A stretch of 64,000 bases of DNA from Clostridiales bacterium (GCA_013619125.1 JABXKS010000064.1:1-64000); one strand, 5' to 3'; shown: positions 16,704 through 25,993, numbered from the stretch's first letter. Notes: generated by a model from the sequence alone, not told the origin. A program made the numbers and translations.

Positions 16704-17888
16704 TTACTTGTTCTTATTTCGTGTAGAAATATCAAACCATACCGCCAGCAAAAGGACGAGCCCTTTGATCAAGTATTGATATGATATGTCGAGGTTCAAT
16801 AAAGACATGCCGTTGTTGATGGATGCCATTACTAGTGCACCAATGATGGCGCCAAAAACGGTGCCTACCCCACCGCTGGCGGAAGCGCCACCAATGAATG
16901 ACGCAGCGATCGCGTCGAGTTCAAATAGGTTTCCGGCCGAAGGTGCAGCCGAGTTCAATCTTGCGCTATAAATCATGCCCGAAAGTGCAGCGAGCGTACC
17001 CATGGAAACAAAGACTTTAAATAATGTTTTACGGGCACTGATTCCCGATAATCTTGCGGCTTCAAGATTGCCACCGATTGCATAGATATGTCGGCCTAGA
17101 GGTGTTTTCTTTGTGATAAAGGTATAGAGACCAATGAGTAAAACAACAATAATTACGGTATACGGTATTCCTTTATAAAGTGCCATGGACAAGATAAATG
17201 CAAGGATCAAGCCACTGACAAGAATTAATTTACCAATAAAAAACTGGATGGGAAGCACTTCAAATCCATACCCGCGGCGTTTTTCCCGCTTATTGAATTC
17301 CATGATCGCATAGGCAACTACACCCACAACGCCGACCAACAAGGAAAGAAGATGGATCCCTTCGAAGTTCGCAATATCTGGTAAGTAGCCAACCGACATC
17401 CTGTTGAAGCTGTCAGAGAATGGCCCAATGGTTTGGCCACGTGTAATGGCAATAACCGCCCCGCGAAACATCAGCATACTGGCCAAGGTCACAATAAAAG
17501 CAGGTACTTTTCGGTATGCGATCCAAAAGCCTTGCCAGCAACCGATTAAGGCGCCAACGAGCAATGTAATCAAGACAGTTGGAATCGTCGGCAAGCCCAT
17601 TTTAACCTGTAAAATAGCCGCGATCGCGCCGGTGAAGGCAGCGATAGAACCGACAGACAAATCAATATGGCCGGCAATAATGACAAGGACCATGCCGGTT
17701 GCAAGCACGGCTATATATCCGGTTTGCAAATAAAGGTTCGTCAGATTTCGGGCTGATACAAAGATTCCATCCGTTAAGATGTTGAAGATCACCATAATGA
17801 CAAAGAGAGCGATAAACATCCCGTATTGCCGTATATTGCCTTTCATCAGATTCGTAAGTGTATTTAGGTTTTTTTGTTTTTTATCCAT
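16704..17888 (-). CDS. xylH: Xylose-type sugar ABC transporter permease
   Basis: Membrane subunit of a monosaccharide importer, 394 residues, close to the usual length of XylH/GguB permeases and longer than MglC/RbsC. About ten to twelve hydrophobic helices are visible, with the family segments GHIDLSVGSIAAFTGAIAA and AIGGNLEAARLSGI. Its start overlaps the ATPase gene by 8 bp. It is the last gene of xylF-xylG-xylH. Xylose is inferred from the XylF-like binding protein and the upstream LytS/YesN-type sensor; another pentose or galactose is possible. Confidence 0.85.
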   Translation of the reverse strand: MDKKQKNLNTLTNLMKGNIRQYGMFIALFVIMVIFNILTDGIFVSARNLTNLYLQTGYIAVLATGMVLVIIAGHIDLSVGSIAAFTGAIAAILQVKMGLPTIPTVLITLLVGALIGCWQGFWIAYRKVPAFIVTLASMLMFRGAVIAITRGQTIGPFSDSFNRMSVGYLPDIANFEGIHLLSLLVGVVGVVAYAIMEFNKREKRRGYGFEVLPIQFFIGKLILVSGLILAFILSMALYKGIPYTVIIVVLLIGLYTFITKKTPLGRHIYAIGGNLEAARLSGISARKTLFKVFVSMGTLAALSGMIYSARLNSAAPSAGNLFELDAIAASFIGGASASGGVGTVFGAIIGALVMASINNGMSLLNLDISYQYLIKGLVLLLAVWFDISTRNKNK

Positions 17889-19416
17889 TGGCTTTCTCTC
17901 CTTGACCGATTGAGTATTTCATAATTTCTTCTTGCGTCATTCGCTCTTTTGGTATTTCAGCAACCAACTTGCCTTCAAACATGACATATACCCGATCGCT
18001 CATTCCAATAATTTCGGGCAGTTCTGATGAAATCATGATGATCGATTTTCCTCGCGAAACATACTCATTCATAATCCCATAGATCTCATATTTTGACCCC
18101 ACATCAATCCCCCGGGTCGGTTCATCAACAATCAATACATCCGGAGATGTCAGCAAACATTTGCTCAAAACAACCTTCTGTTGATTCCCCCCACTTAGAT
18201 TCATGACTTTTTGCTCTACACTCGGGGTTTTTATTTGCAATGCCGTTCGGTATTCCTCGGCATTTTTAATTTCTTCATTATCATTAATGACATTTCGATG
18301 TGTAATTGCCTGCAAACTGGAGAGCGCAATATTACTCTTGATATCTTGGATCAGAATCAAACCTTTTTCTTTTCGGTCTTCCGTCAAGTAGTTGATTCCC
18401 GCTTCAATCGACTGCTTCGGAGAATTCAATTCAATCCGCTTCTCGTTCAATATCAAGTCTCCCTCGATTTTTGAACCAAATGACTTTCCAAAAATACTCA
18501 TGGCCAGCTCCGTACGACCCGCGCCCATTAAGCCTGACATGCCAATGATTTCGCCTCGTCTCACATAAAAATTCGCATCGTCGATCACCTTTTTACCACC
18601 GGAATCATATACATTCCAATTCTTGACTTCCATCAAAATATCTTCAATTTCAACATCTCTTGTCGGATATCGATTGGTCAATTCACGGCCGACCATCAGT
18701 CTGACGATTTCATTTTCGTCGATCTCTTGCTCACCGCGGTCCATTGTTGCAACGGTTTGTCCGTCTCGCAAGACCGTCACCTCGTTTGCCACTTCCATGA
18801 CTTCGTTCAGCTTATGAGAGATCATGATACATGTAATTCCCTGGTTTCGTAAGTCCTTCAATATTTCCAGCAGGTTCGCACTGTCATCATCATTTAGGGC
18901 CGCCGTCGGCTCATCTAAAATCAATAGCTTTACATCTTTTGCCAATTGCTTGGCGATCTCGATTAATTGCTGTTTTCCTACTCCCAATTCCTTCACTAGG
19001 GTATCGGGATTCACATCCAAATTTACTTTTTTCAAAACGCCTTGTGCCTTTAGGATGGTTTCATTCCAGTCAATCACAGCACCCTTTTTAATTTCATTCC
19101 CAAGGAAAATGTTTTCGTACACGCTCATTTCTGGAATCAACGCCAACTCTTGATAGATGATTGCAATTCCAACTTTTTCACTGTCTTTAATGTTCGAAAA
19201 CTCTTGGACCTCACCATTTAATACAATATCGCCTGTGTATGTTCCATGGGGATGGACTCCGCTCAATACTTTCATAAGTGTTGATTTACCAGCGCCGTTC
19301 TCACCAACAAGACAAAGGATTTCCCCTCTTTTAACTTTAAAATCAACGGCATCCAATGCCTTTACGCCTGGAAACTCTTTTGTTATATTCTTCATTTCTA
19401 GAATAAAATCCGCCAT
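17881..19416 (-). CDS. xylG: Sugar ABC transporter ATP-binding protein, two ATPase domains
   Basis: Energy subunit of 511 residues with two fused ATPase domains, as in XylG/MglA/RbsA. Domain 1 has Walker A GENGAGKSTLMK, a signature-like LGVGKQQLIEIAKQ and Walker B LLILDEPTAALN. Domain 2 lacks a consensus Walker A (GLMGAGRTEL instead) but has the signature LSGGNQQKVVLSKC and DEPTRGID, which is normal for the family. ATG 19416 is chosen because GGAGGGTGTGGA precedes it. A hairpin at 19472-19493 separates it from xylF. Confidence 0.88.
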   Translation of the reverse strand: MADFILEMKNITKEFPGVKALDAVDFKVKRGEILCLVGENGAGKSTLMKVLSGVHPHGTYTGDIVLNGEVQEFSNIKDSEKVGIAIIYQELALIPEMSVYENIFLGNEIKKGAVIDWNETILKAQGVLKKVNLDVNPDTLVKELGVGKQQLIEIAKQLAKDVKLLILDEPTAALNDDDSANLLEILKDLRNQGITCIMISHKLNEVMEVANEVTVLRDGQTVATMDRGEQEIDENEIVRLMVGRELTNRYPTRDVEIEDILMEVKNWNVYDSGGKKVIDDANFYVRRGEIIGMSGLMGAGRTELAMSIFGKSFGSKIEGDLILNEKRIELNSPKQSIEAGINYLTEDRKEKGLILIQDIKSNIALSSLQAITHRNVINDNEEIKNAEEYRTALQIKTPSVEQKVMNLSGGNQQKVVLSKCLLTSPDVLIVDEPTRGIDVGSKYEIYGIMNEYVSRGKSIIMISSELPEIIGMSDRVYVMFEGKLVAEIPKERMTQEEIMKYSIGQGEKANG

Positions 19417-19471
19417 TCCACACCCTCCATTGACTCGCTGAACGCTGCTCATCAAATTTCAAATGAAGAGC

Positions 19472-19493
19472 CAGGTGCTTTGTTGCGCACCTG
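19472..19493 (-). other. Hairpin between xylF and xylG
   Basis: CAGGTGC (19472-19478) pairs with GCACCTG (19487-19493). There is no T-run after it, so it is better read as an mRNA-stabilising or attenuating element that lets the binding protein be made in excess over the membrane subunits, as is common in such operons. Confidence 0.6.
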
Positions 19494-19520
19494 ACACCCC
19501 GTTTCTTTCAACCTACTATC

Positions 19521-20570
19521 TTAGTTTAATTCGTCTGCGTTGATGTATCCGCTATCGACTAGCATTTCTTGGAAGTTGTCTTGTGTCACTACTTTTGGCT
19601 CAAGCAATACAGACTTCACTTCGATCGATCCGTTGTCCACCATACCGTTGGTCTCAACAGTGTCTCCGTTTCCAATGGTTATTGCCATGTCAATGGCCGC
19701 TTTTGCAAGGGCTCTTGTATCTTTAAAAATTGTCATTGCTTGCTCGCCAGAACGAATTCGTTTGACTGCTGCCAATTCTGAATCTTGACCTGTAACAACC
19801 GGAACAGCCAAGCCAGCTGCTTTGAATGCTTCAATAATACCACCGGCAGTGCCGTCATTAGGTGCTAACACGCCGACAACATCTTCATCAGCATTGGCCG
19901 TTAAAATATTCGATGCTCTGTTTTGTGCGTTTGCTGGCACCCAGTTATCCGTTGCAACTTGTTGGAACTCTGTTCCGCCAATCACCTTATAATCGCCGCT
20001 GTCAATTTTCGGTTGAATCACACTCATTGCTCCTTGGAAGAACAATTTTGCATTGTTGTCTGTTGGCGCACCTGCAAATAGCATGATTGTTCCCGACTCT
20101 ACCGTATCCACAAAGTATTCGCCTTGCAATCTGCCAACCGCTTCATTGTCAAACGATAGGTAGTAGTCAAGAGAATCAGAAGATGTCACCAAGCGATCAT
20201 AAGAAATAACCGGTACATTTTCTTCGTGGGCTTTTTTAATCAATTCAGCTGATGCAGATGCATCATGTGGCGCTAGGATCAAAACATCGATGCCTTGCGT
20301 CAATAAATTCTCAACTTGTTGTGTTTGTTGTGCTTGATCGGCGTCAGCAATTTGAACTTTGATCTCATAGCCCAACTCTTCCGCGTATGCCACCATAGCT
20401 TCTTTATCTTTTACCCATCGTTCTTCTCGCTGGGTTGGAAGTGAAACGCCAATCACCAATGTTTTTCCATCTTCCTGTGCAGTCGGCTCGCTTGGTGCGC
20501 ATCCGCCCAACACTGGGATCACCAATAGTACAATTAGCGCTGCAATCATAATCTTAGAAAACTTTTTCAT
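19521..20570 (-). CDS. xylF: Xylose-type sugar-binding lipoprotein
   Basis: Substrate-binding subunit of the importer, 349 residues. The lipoprotein signal ends in the lipobox VLGGC (Cys about residue 24). The mature part is of the periplasmic-binding-protein I type and has XylF-like binding segments: PTQREERW, YDRLVTSSDSLDYYLSFDN, APNDGTAGG and TGQDSELAAVKRI. First gene of xylFGH. Upstream DNA has only a weak promoter (possible -10 at 20603-20608) and a catabolite-type site at 20654-20667, which suits activation by the neighbouring YesN-type regulator. Confidence 0.85.
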   Translation of the reverse strand: MKKFSKIMIAALIVLLVIPVLGGCAPSEPTAQEDGKTLVIGVSLPTQREERWVKDKEAMVAYAEELGYEIKVQIADADQAQQTQQVENLLTQGIDVLILAPHDASASAELIKKAHEENVPVISYDRLVTSSDSLDYYLSFDNEAVGRLQGEYFVDTVESGTIMLFAGAPTDNNAKLFFQGAMSVIQPKIDSGDYKVIGGTEFQQVATDNWVPANAQNRASNILTANADEDVVGVLAPNDGTAGGIIEAFKAAGLAVPVVTGQDSELAAVKRIRSGEQAMTIFKDTRALAKAAIDMAITIGNGDTVETNGMVDNGSIEVKSVLLEPKVVTQDNFQEMLVDSGYINADELN

Positions 20571-20602
20571 CTTTGCCCTCCATCTGTTTTAATTTCAACT
20601 TG

Positions 20603-20608
20603 ATCATA
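20603..20608 (-). promoter_or_regulatory. Possible -10 of the xylFGH promoter
   Basis: TATGAT on the minus strand with no good -35 at the right distance. Nearby 9-bp direct repeats (AAGTGTGTC, AAGTGTTTG) lie just upstream. The arrangement suits an activator-dependent promoter; low certainty. Confidence 0.35.
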
Positions 20609-20653
20609 TCCAAAATACGATCATCAAACACTTGACACACTTAACGGATAAAA

Positions 20654-20667
20654 AGAAATCGTTTTCT
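20654..20667. promoter_or_regulatory. Candidate catabolite-responsive (cre-like) site upstream of xylF
   Basis: Minus-strand AGAAAACGATTTCT matches the CcpA cre pattern (TGnAARCGnWWWCA) at all but the two outer bases. A related site sharing GAAAACGATT lies at 25904-25917 before the sensor operon. Confidence 0.4.
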
Positions 20668-20694
20668 AATCGCTGGAAAATGTTATCCCGACGC

Positions 20695-20732
20695 AAAAAA
20701 ACAGCACAAACTTAATGTTAAGTTTGTGCTGT
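20695..20732 (-). terminator. Terminator of the sugar-sensor operon
   Basis: A perfect 15-bp stem (20701-20715 with 20718-20732) followed on the minus strand by a run of T. It separates the sensor operon from xylFGH. Confidence 0.9.
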
Positions 20733-20743
20733 TTCGTACCTCT

Positions 20744-21811
20744 TTATTTTTGATTCGCATTGATATAGACGGATTCCCGGTCATGAAAACCTGATTCAAT
20801 AATAATTTCATCCATATTCGCTTGGTCAACCACAATCGTTTCAAGCTTGACATACGGAACCACATTGTTCTGAAAATCATTGTCGATGGACTCCAGATAC
20901 TCAAAAGGTTCATCCCTCATTAACAATAGCCCGTAATCCACCGCCGCCTGTGATAAGGCATTAAGCGGTTTGTAAATCGTTGCCCTCTGTGTCCCCTCAA
21001 CAATGCGTTGGCAAGCTGATAATTCGGCATCCTGCCCAGCCACCACAACCTCTCCCGCCAGGCTTCTCTCCGCCAGCGCCTGAATCGCTCCTGTTGCCAG
21101 CGTGTCATTCGCTGCAATAATGCCATCAATTCGCATCCCTTGATTCAAGGTTTTCTCTATGATGTCAAATGCTTTGCCTTCCCTCCAGCCAGCGGCCCAC
21201 ACTTCGGCAATGATATCGATCGAATCGGGATCGGATTGCTCCATGATGTTCTTGATTCCCTCATTGATCAATTTGGAATTGAAATCATCGGGATCACCAT
21301 TGATGATGACAATATTCTTTTTGCCGTCTGGCGTTTCTTCAATGCCATCCAGAACCTCACTAGCCAGGTTTTCACCAATCACCTTGTCGTCAAAAGACAA
21401 ATACAGATCGATTTCTCCCCCGGTTAAAAGCCGATCATACGCAATCACTTTGATTCCCTCTCGTTCCGCCAGCCGCAATTCTTCCACAAATGCATCGAAT
21501 TTGCCCGGCAAAATCACAAGCAAGTCCACCTTGGCTTGAATCAGTTCCTTTATTTGTTCTTTTTGCAACGCCACATCATCGTTGGCAATTTGCACATTCA
21601 CTTCGATTCCTTTTTCGTTGGCGTAGGAAACGAAGGTTTCCATATCCCGTTGCCATCGCTCCACCACCAAGCTGTCAAATGAAAGTCCTATGGTATAGTC
21701 GTCCTCTTCTGCTCTGGGCATTTGCGGTTCAAAGTCTTTTGCATTTCGAAAGAAAAAAACACCCACAGCAAGCAAAAGAATTGCACCAATAATCCATATC
21801 CCTTTTTTCAT
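20744..21811 (-). CDS. Membrane-anchored XylF-like sugar sensor (XylFII type)
   Basis: A 355-residue sugar-binding protein with an uncleaved-looking N-terminal membrane helix (IWIIGAILLLAVGVFFF) instead of a lipobox. The binding domain keeps XylF-type ligand segments: LVVERWQRD, YDRLLTGGEIDLYLSFD, AANDTLATG and GQDAELSACQRI. This matches XylFII, the xylose sensor described in Clostridium that contacts a LytS kinase, and the neighbouring genes are a LytS-type kinase and a YesN-type regulator. It is the last gene of the four-gene operon. ATG 21811 is favoured because GAGGG lies eight bases upstream; an alternative GTG is at 21820. Confidence 0.8.
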   Translation of the reverse strand: MKKGIWIIGAILLLAVGVFFFRNAKDFEPQMPRAEEDDYTIGLSFDSLVVERWQRDMETFVSYANEKGIEVNVQIANDDVALQKEQIKELIQAKVDLLVILPGKFDAFVEELRLAEREGIKVIAYDRLLTGGEIDLYLSFDDKVIGENLASEVLDGIEETPDGKKNIVIINGDPDDFNSKLINEGIKNIMEQSDPDSIDIIAEVWAAGWREGKAFDIIEKTLNQGMRIDGIIAANDTLATGAIQALAERSLAGEVVVAGQDAELSACQRIVEGTQRATIYKPLNALSQAAVDYGLLLMRDEPFEYLESIDNDFQNNVVPYVKLETIVVDQANMDEIIIESGFHDRESVYINANQK

Positions 21812-21816
21812 CCTTA

Positions 21817-23373
21817 TCACCCTCTAAACTCTGTTGGCGTGCAACCAACCGTTTTTTTGAACGTACGAATAAAATAATTATAGTCATTGTATCCAAGCTG
21901 ATCACTAATCTCTCTCACCGACATTTGATCCGCAGCCAGTAATTTTTTCGCCTCTTCCATCCGCAGGTCTTTGTGATATTCCTTAAAGCTCTTTGAAGTG
22001 TCAATCTTGAAGACGCGGCTCAAATACTGCGGTGTCACCCCAATCTCCTTGGCGGCCTCCTCAAGGGAGACATTCTGGAACCGATGCGATTCAATCAATT
22101 CAAGAGCACGCATGGTAATCTCCGAAAAGTTTGCACTCTCCAAATCCTTGTATAGTTTAAAGAGAATCCGAATATTCGTATCAAATTCAACAATCTTCGC
22201 AAGCGGTGTCAAGTTTAAAAACGCATTCAAATATGTTTTCGATTGATAGATTTCTTTTGACACAATATTGGTTTCCCTTGCAATCCGATAGATCAATACA
22301 TAGGTTTCCATCAATGCGCGAATCACCTGAGGCTCATAAGACGCCAGCAATGGTTCATATAAATTCACAACTTTTCTCAAAACATTTGTCATCTTTTCGT
22401 TCTTTTGAAGAAAGTACTCATACACCTTTTCCAGCAACTCGACAAAGACTTCGATATCTTTGCCTACCGCATGGCGTCCGTAGAAGACTTCCACATTTTT
22501 TCGACTGTATGTCAAATTGTAAATGGATTCTTCATAAGACATAAAAATTTCCGCAAGCTCTTTTTCGCTTCCGATGGAAATTCGCGTACTTAACCCGAAT
22601 TTCTTGAAGATATTCTTCTGAATTTTTTCGAACTCAAGAAGCAGGTTCTCGGTGGTTACCCCCTCCTCCACCTCAAAATATAGAAAAATGCGATCTGCCA
22701 CAACATTACCAATCAAACATTTATACTTGTACTTGATTTGAATTTTCAAGTACTCGGAGCATTCTTGAATCTTTGCGTTATAATCTTCAACCGTATTCCA
22801 GTCGACCGTCTCCTTTAGCGTTGGCACTTGAATCGTGATAAATCTGCCGCGCTCCAAGTCCAAGGAGAATATTTCGCGATAGAGGTGATGAGAAAACTTC
22901 CTGCCTTGAACAATGTTGACCAAGAAGTTGCTTTCCAATAATCCGATTGATTTGTAGTATCTCTCAATGCTCTCCAACTCTTTATCTCTTCGTTGGATTT
23001 CCTGTTCAATCGTTCCGATGGTTTTATCGATCATCTCCATCAATTTCTTTTTGGTGACAGGTTTTAAGATATAGTCCTCTACATTGTACTGAAAAGACTC
23101 CTGCGCATATTCAAATTGCTCATACGCAGATACGATGATGATTTTCACCTTCTGGTCAAATTTCCTGGCTTCTTTGATAAACTCCAGCCCACTCATGCCT
23201 GGCATGCGAATATCCGTAATTACGAGATGTGGTCTGAATGCTTCCAGTTTCAACAAACCCTCCACCCCTGTTCGCGCTGTCTCAATCTCGATATTTGCGT
23301 AATTGATTTTCACGATATGCGAGTAGGTGTCCAATACAATTGCTTCGTCATCAACGATCAGTAATCTATACAT
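21817..23373 (-). CDS. YesN-type response regulator with AraC DNA-binding domain
   Basis: Two-component response regulator of 518 residues. The receiver domain is at the N-terminus (LLIVDDEAIVLDTY; phospho-acceptor Asp in LVITDIRMPGMSG; Lys in DYILKPVTKKK). A long middle region (about 130-410) of unknown fold follows, typical of YesN proteins. The C-terminal ~100 residues carry an AraC double helix-turn-helix (EEAAKEIGVTPQYLSRVFK, then SDQLGYNDYNYFIRTFKK). It overlaps the kinase gene by 8 bp. It probably activates xylFGH in response to an extracellular sugar. Confidence 0.9.
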   Translation of the reverse strand: MYRLLIVDDEAIVLDTYSHIVKINYANIEIETARTGVEGLLKLEAFRPHLVITDIRMPGMSGLEFIKEARKFDQKVKIIIVSAYEQFEYAQESFQYNVEDYILKPVTKKKLMEMIDKTIGTIEQEIQRRDKELESIERYYKSIGLLESNFLVNIVQGRKFSHHLYREIFSLDLERGRFITIQVPTLKETVDWNTVEDYNAKIQECSEYLKIQIKYKYKCLIGNVVADRIFLYFEVEEGVTTENLLLEFEKIQKNIFKKFGLSTRISIGSEKELAEIFMSYEESIYNLTYSRKNVEVFYGRHAVGKDIEVFVELLEKVYEYFLQKNEKMTNVLRKVVNLYEPLLASYEPQVIRALMETYVLIYRIARETNIVSKEIYQSKTYLNAFLNLTPLAKIVEFDTNIRILFKLYKDLESANFSEITMRALELIESHRFQNVSLEEAAKEIGVTPQYLSRVFKIDTSKSFKEYHKDLRMEEAKKLLAADQMSVREISDQLGYNDYNYFIRTFKKTVGCTPTEFRG

Positions 23374-24898
23374 GCGTCACCTCAATCGGAATTCTGATTG
23401 TCACTTTTGTCCATTCTCCTTCTTTGCTCTCGATATCAAATACCTCGTTGGAGTCGTAAAACAACTCCAGTCGGCTCTTCACGTTATCAACACCCAACCC
23501 GGTGGTATGTCCGTGTTCCGGATCGATTGCCATTACATGCGATTCGATTAGTTGATCCAACTCCAACATCGATCGATTCTTAATCGCTTTTAACTGTTCG
23601 ATCGAGATGCCCGTTCCATTATCCAATACTTCAATCTTTGCACATTTCGCCTCACGTATTACAGAAATTTCCACCTTTCGCCCATACTCCTTATCTCTGA
23701 AGCCGTGAACAAACGCATTTTCAACAAGGGGCTGCAAAATCAAGGGTGGCATTTCCAGATTCAAAAGCTCTTCATCCAGATTAAAAACAAACTCAATTCC
23801 ATCCGCAAATCGCACCTTCATCAACTGATAATAGTTTTCAATATTCCTGATTTCGTCACGCAACGTTACCCTGTTTTCGAGGCCTTTTAGATTGTATCGG
23901 AAGAGCATCGCCAAATGATCCAGATAATCGGAGGTGCGCTCCGCCTCCTCAACCTCTGCCAAACCAACACCTGCGTTAAGCGTATTGTAAAGAAAATGCG
24001 GATTGATCTGCGATTGCAGCGCCTTCAGTTCCGCTTCTTTGACAATGTTCCCCATCCGTAGATTTTTGATCTCCGAGATCCTCAATTTATTTTCCGTGGT
24101 CGCCTTATCTTTAATATCCTCGATATACAGCTTAATGCTTCGTGCCATGTTGCCAAAGGATTCTAGCAACACCATCGCTTCATCGAAGTATAAATCTTCC
24201 CCCGTTACTTCATTATAATTTCCTTTTGAGATTTCTTTCGAGTACTTCGAAAGCCTCTCAATCGGGTGAATCACCTTATCCGTATAGTCATAGATAAAAA
24301 CAATACTGATCAAAATCAAGAGAACGGTAACCATCAAAAAGGATGTTGTCAATCGCTTGATAGATTCGGTCAAGTTATTATAGTTCGCAAGATTGACCGC
24401 AACCTCCGACAAACTGATCTCGTTCATTTTCTTTTCTATATAGGAGATCAAATCCTGGGTATTTTCGAAGGACTGAATATACTCTATGGTAAAACGACCT
24501 CGCTTAAATTCGATCGCTTGCTCCGCCTCATTCAAGTACTCTTTCAACATCTGACTGATATTGGTCAATTGCAATTTTGTCTCATCATAGCTCAACCCGG
24601 TATCATACTGTTCAATAAACGCTTCAATCTCCATTCGACGATCCAGATAGATAATAAAGGCATCTGAATCTTTTGTATCCAAATACTTCCCGATACTGTC
24701 GTTTGAATCCGCCAAAATCACTTCCAAACGACTTAACTCCTTATTGAGATCAAACATTTGACCGGTTCTCTCATTCACACTGATCGTAGAAAAGAAAACA
24801 AAAGCATACACCAGAAGAAAACAGATTAAAAGCAAAAAAACAAACCGAGTGATATGATTTCGAATACTGTTTCCAGTAAATACATTATTCAAGATCAT
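23366..24898 (-). CDS. LytS/YesM-type sensor histidine kinase
   Basis: Membrane histidine kinase of 510 residues. An N-terminal helix (RFVFLLLICFLLVYAFVFF) and a second helix near residue 200 (VTVLLILISIVFIYDY) enclose an extracytoplasmic domain of about 150 residues. A HAMP segment follows, then the His_kinase motif QSQINPHFLYNTLN with the phosphorylated His, and an ATPase domain (ENAFVHGF, DNGTGIS, GLGVDNVKSRL). The start at 24898 overlaps the preceding gene by 14 bp and has AGGTGA upstream. The extracytoplasmic domain probably receives the signal from one or both membrane-anchored sugar-binding proteins of the operon. Confidence 0.9.
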   Translation of the reverse strand: MILNNVFTGNSIRNHITRFVFLLLICFLLVYAFVFFSTISVNERTGQMFDLNKELSRLEVILADSNDSIGKYLDTKDSDAFIIYLDRRMEIEAFIEQYDTGLSYDETKLQLTNISQMLKEYLNEAEQAIEFKRGRFTIEYIQSFENTQDLISYIEKKMNEISLSEVAVNLANYNNLTESIKRLTTSFLMVTVLLILISIVFIYDYTDKVIHPIERLSKYSKEISKGNYNEVTGEDLYFDEAMVLLESFGNMARSIKLYIEDIKDKATTENKLRISEIKNLRMGNIVKEAELKALQSQINPHFLYNTLNAGVGLAEVEEAERTSDYLDHLAMLFRYNLKGLENRVTLRDEIRNIENYYQLMKVRFADGIEFVFNLDEELLNLEMPPLILQPLVENAFVHGFRDKEYGRKVEISVIREAKCAKIEVLDNGTGISIEQLKAIKNRSMLELDQLIESHVMAIDPEHGHTTGLGVDNVKSRLELFYDSNEVFDIESKEGEWTKVTIRIPIEVTHV

Positions 24899-25886
24899 CG
24901 AGTTCACCTGCCGTTTCTTGCCCCATAATTTTAAAAGGGATTGCCTGATACGCCGAAGTCGAGCGTTGATGACCCAGTTCATAGATCGTTTGAATCGCTC
25001 CGCTGCCAATCAGCTGAAAATCTTCGACAGCAGACGCCACTATGGTGCCTTTTTTTAAATAATTTACAATATCTGGATGCTGGCTGCTCGCAATAATTTT
25101 AATGTTGCCAATTTCATTGAGATCAATCAACGCCTTTGTGACACGCAAGGAATTGATTGGATCTGTGGCAATGATATAATCCAGCTTGTCCTGGTCCAAA
25201 ACAGACTTGACCGTTGACTCGATTCGCTGATTTTCTTCCAAAAACAAGGTTTGTATTTTACGTCCATCACTCTCCTTGATCGCAGATAAGAATCCATTCA
25301 GATAGTTATTGGTAGCTGCACCCTTCTTATCGGTATAATCGAAATCAAAAACAATCAGTACATTTTCTGCGGCCTCATCTGATAGAATCAGTTCGCCCAC
25401 ACTCAGACCCAAATTGTATTTGTTTGTTCCGATATAAGCGCTTCTCTCGCTGGTAATGGAATCATTCCCAACGACAACAACAGGAATTCCCCGCTCCTCG
25501 CTCTTCTTGATATACACTTCCGCCCGATCATTGTTGGCAAGCTTCAGTACGATGCCATCTACATGGGCATACATGCTGGCTTTGAAAGCATCTTCGATTT
25601 CATCTTCATTTGTGCCGTCCTCGATGGGCTCGATTTTCACCACAACATTCAAACTCTCGCTTGCGGTACTGACACCGTCCATAAATGTCGCATGAGCATA
25701 TGATTCCTCATCATCCGTAATAATCACATACTGCTGTTCTGGAATCTGAGTAAAGAGAGTACCGGCACCCGTCTCGGATGACCGAATTTGATAGGTAATG
25801 AAGCCGATATAGCTGACCAATGCAATCAACAAGATCGCCAGTATGAATTTTGTGAATTGAAAGTTCCTAACTCTCTGCTTCTTCAT
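24885..25886 (-). CDS. Second membrane-anchored sugar-binding protein (sensor)
   Basis: A 333-residue periplasmic-binding-protein-I/LacI-like protein with one N-terminal membrane helix (FILAILLIALVSYIGFITY) and no lipobox. It lacks the XylF-type binding segments found in the other sensor of this operon, but has the RbsB/LacI layout (GIPVVVVGNDS, NKYNLGLSVGELI, IIATDPINSLRVTKALIDL). It is the first gene of the sensor operon and overlaps the kinase gene by 14 bp. It may feed a second ligand to the same kinase. ATG 25886 follows GGGAG by five bases. Confidence 0.75.
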   Translation of the reverse strand: MKKQRVRNFQFTKFILAILLIALVSYIGFITYQIRSSETGAGTLFTQIPEQQYVIITDDEESYAHATFMDGVSTASESLNVVVKIEPIEDGTNEDEIEDAFKASMYAHVDGIVLKLANNDRAEVYIKKSEERGIPVVVVGNDSITSERSAYIGTNKYNLGLSVGELILSDEAAENVLIVFDFDYTDKKGAATNNYLNGFLSAIKESDGRKIQTLFLEENQRIESTVKSVLDQDKLDYIIATDPINSLRVTKALIDLNEIGNIKIIASSQHPDIVNYLKKGTIVASAVEDFQLIGSGAIQTIYELGHQRSTSAYQAIPFKIMGQETAGELDDLE

Positions 25887-25903
25887 TGCATCTCCCATTC
25901 GCC

Positions 25904-25917
25904 GCGAATCGTTTTCC
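25904..25917. promoter_or_regulatory. Candidate cre-like site in the sensor operon leader
   Basis: Minus-strand GGAAAACGATTCGC shares GAAAACGATT with the site upstream of xylF. It lies just downstream of the predicted transcription start, where CcpA would act as a roadblock. Low certainty. Confidence 0.35.
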
Positions 25918-25931
25918 GGGTCTTTTCATCT

Positions 25932-25940
25932 ATATTACCA
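25932..25940 (-). promoter_or_regulatory. Possible extended -10 promoter of the sensor operon
   Basis: TGGTAATAT on the minus strand, about 45 bp before the start codon, with only a weak T-rich -35 region. Confidence 0.45.
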
Positions 25941-25954
25941 TATTTTTATAAAGA

Positions 25955-25984
25955 TAAAAAAGGCGCGCGATTTCTCGAGCACCT
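25955..25984 (-). terminator. Terminator of the guanine deaminase gene
   Basis: GC-rich stem (25961-25969 with 25976-25984, one mismatch) followed on the minus strand by a run of six T. Confidence 0.8.
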
Positions 25985-25993
25985 TCATCCATT

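Noticed and set aside
19472-19493. Terminator between xylF and xylG
   Set aside because: The hairpin is good but no T-run follows on the minus strand, and xylG-xylH need read-through from the xylF promoter.
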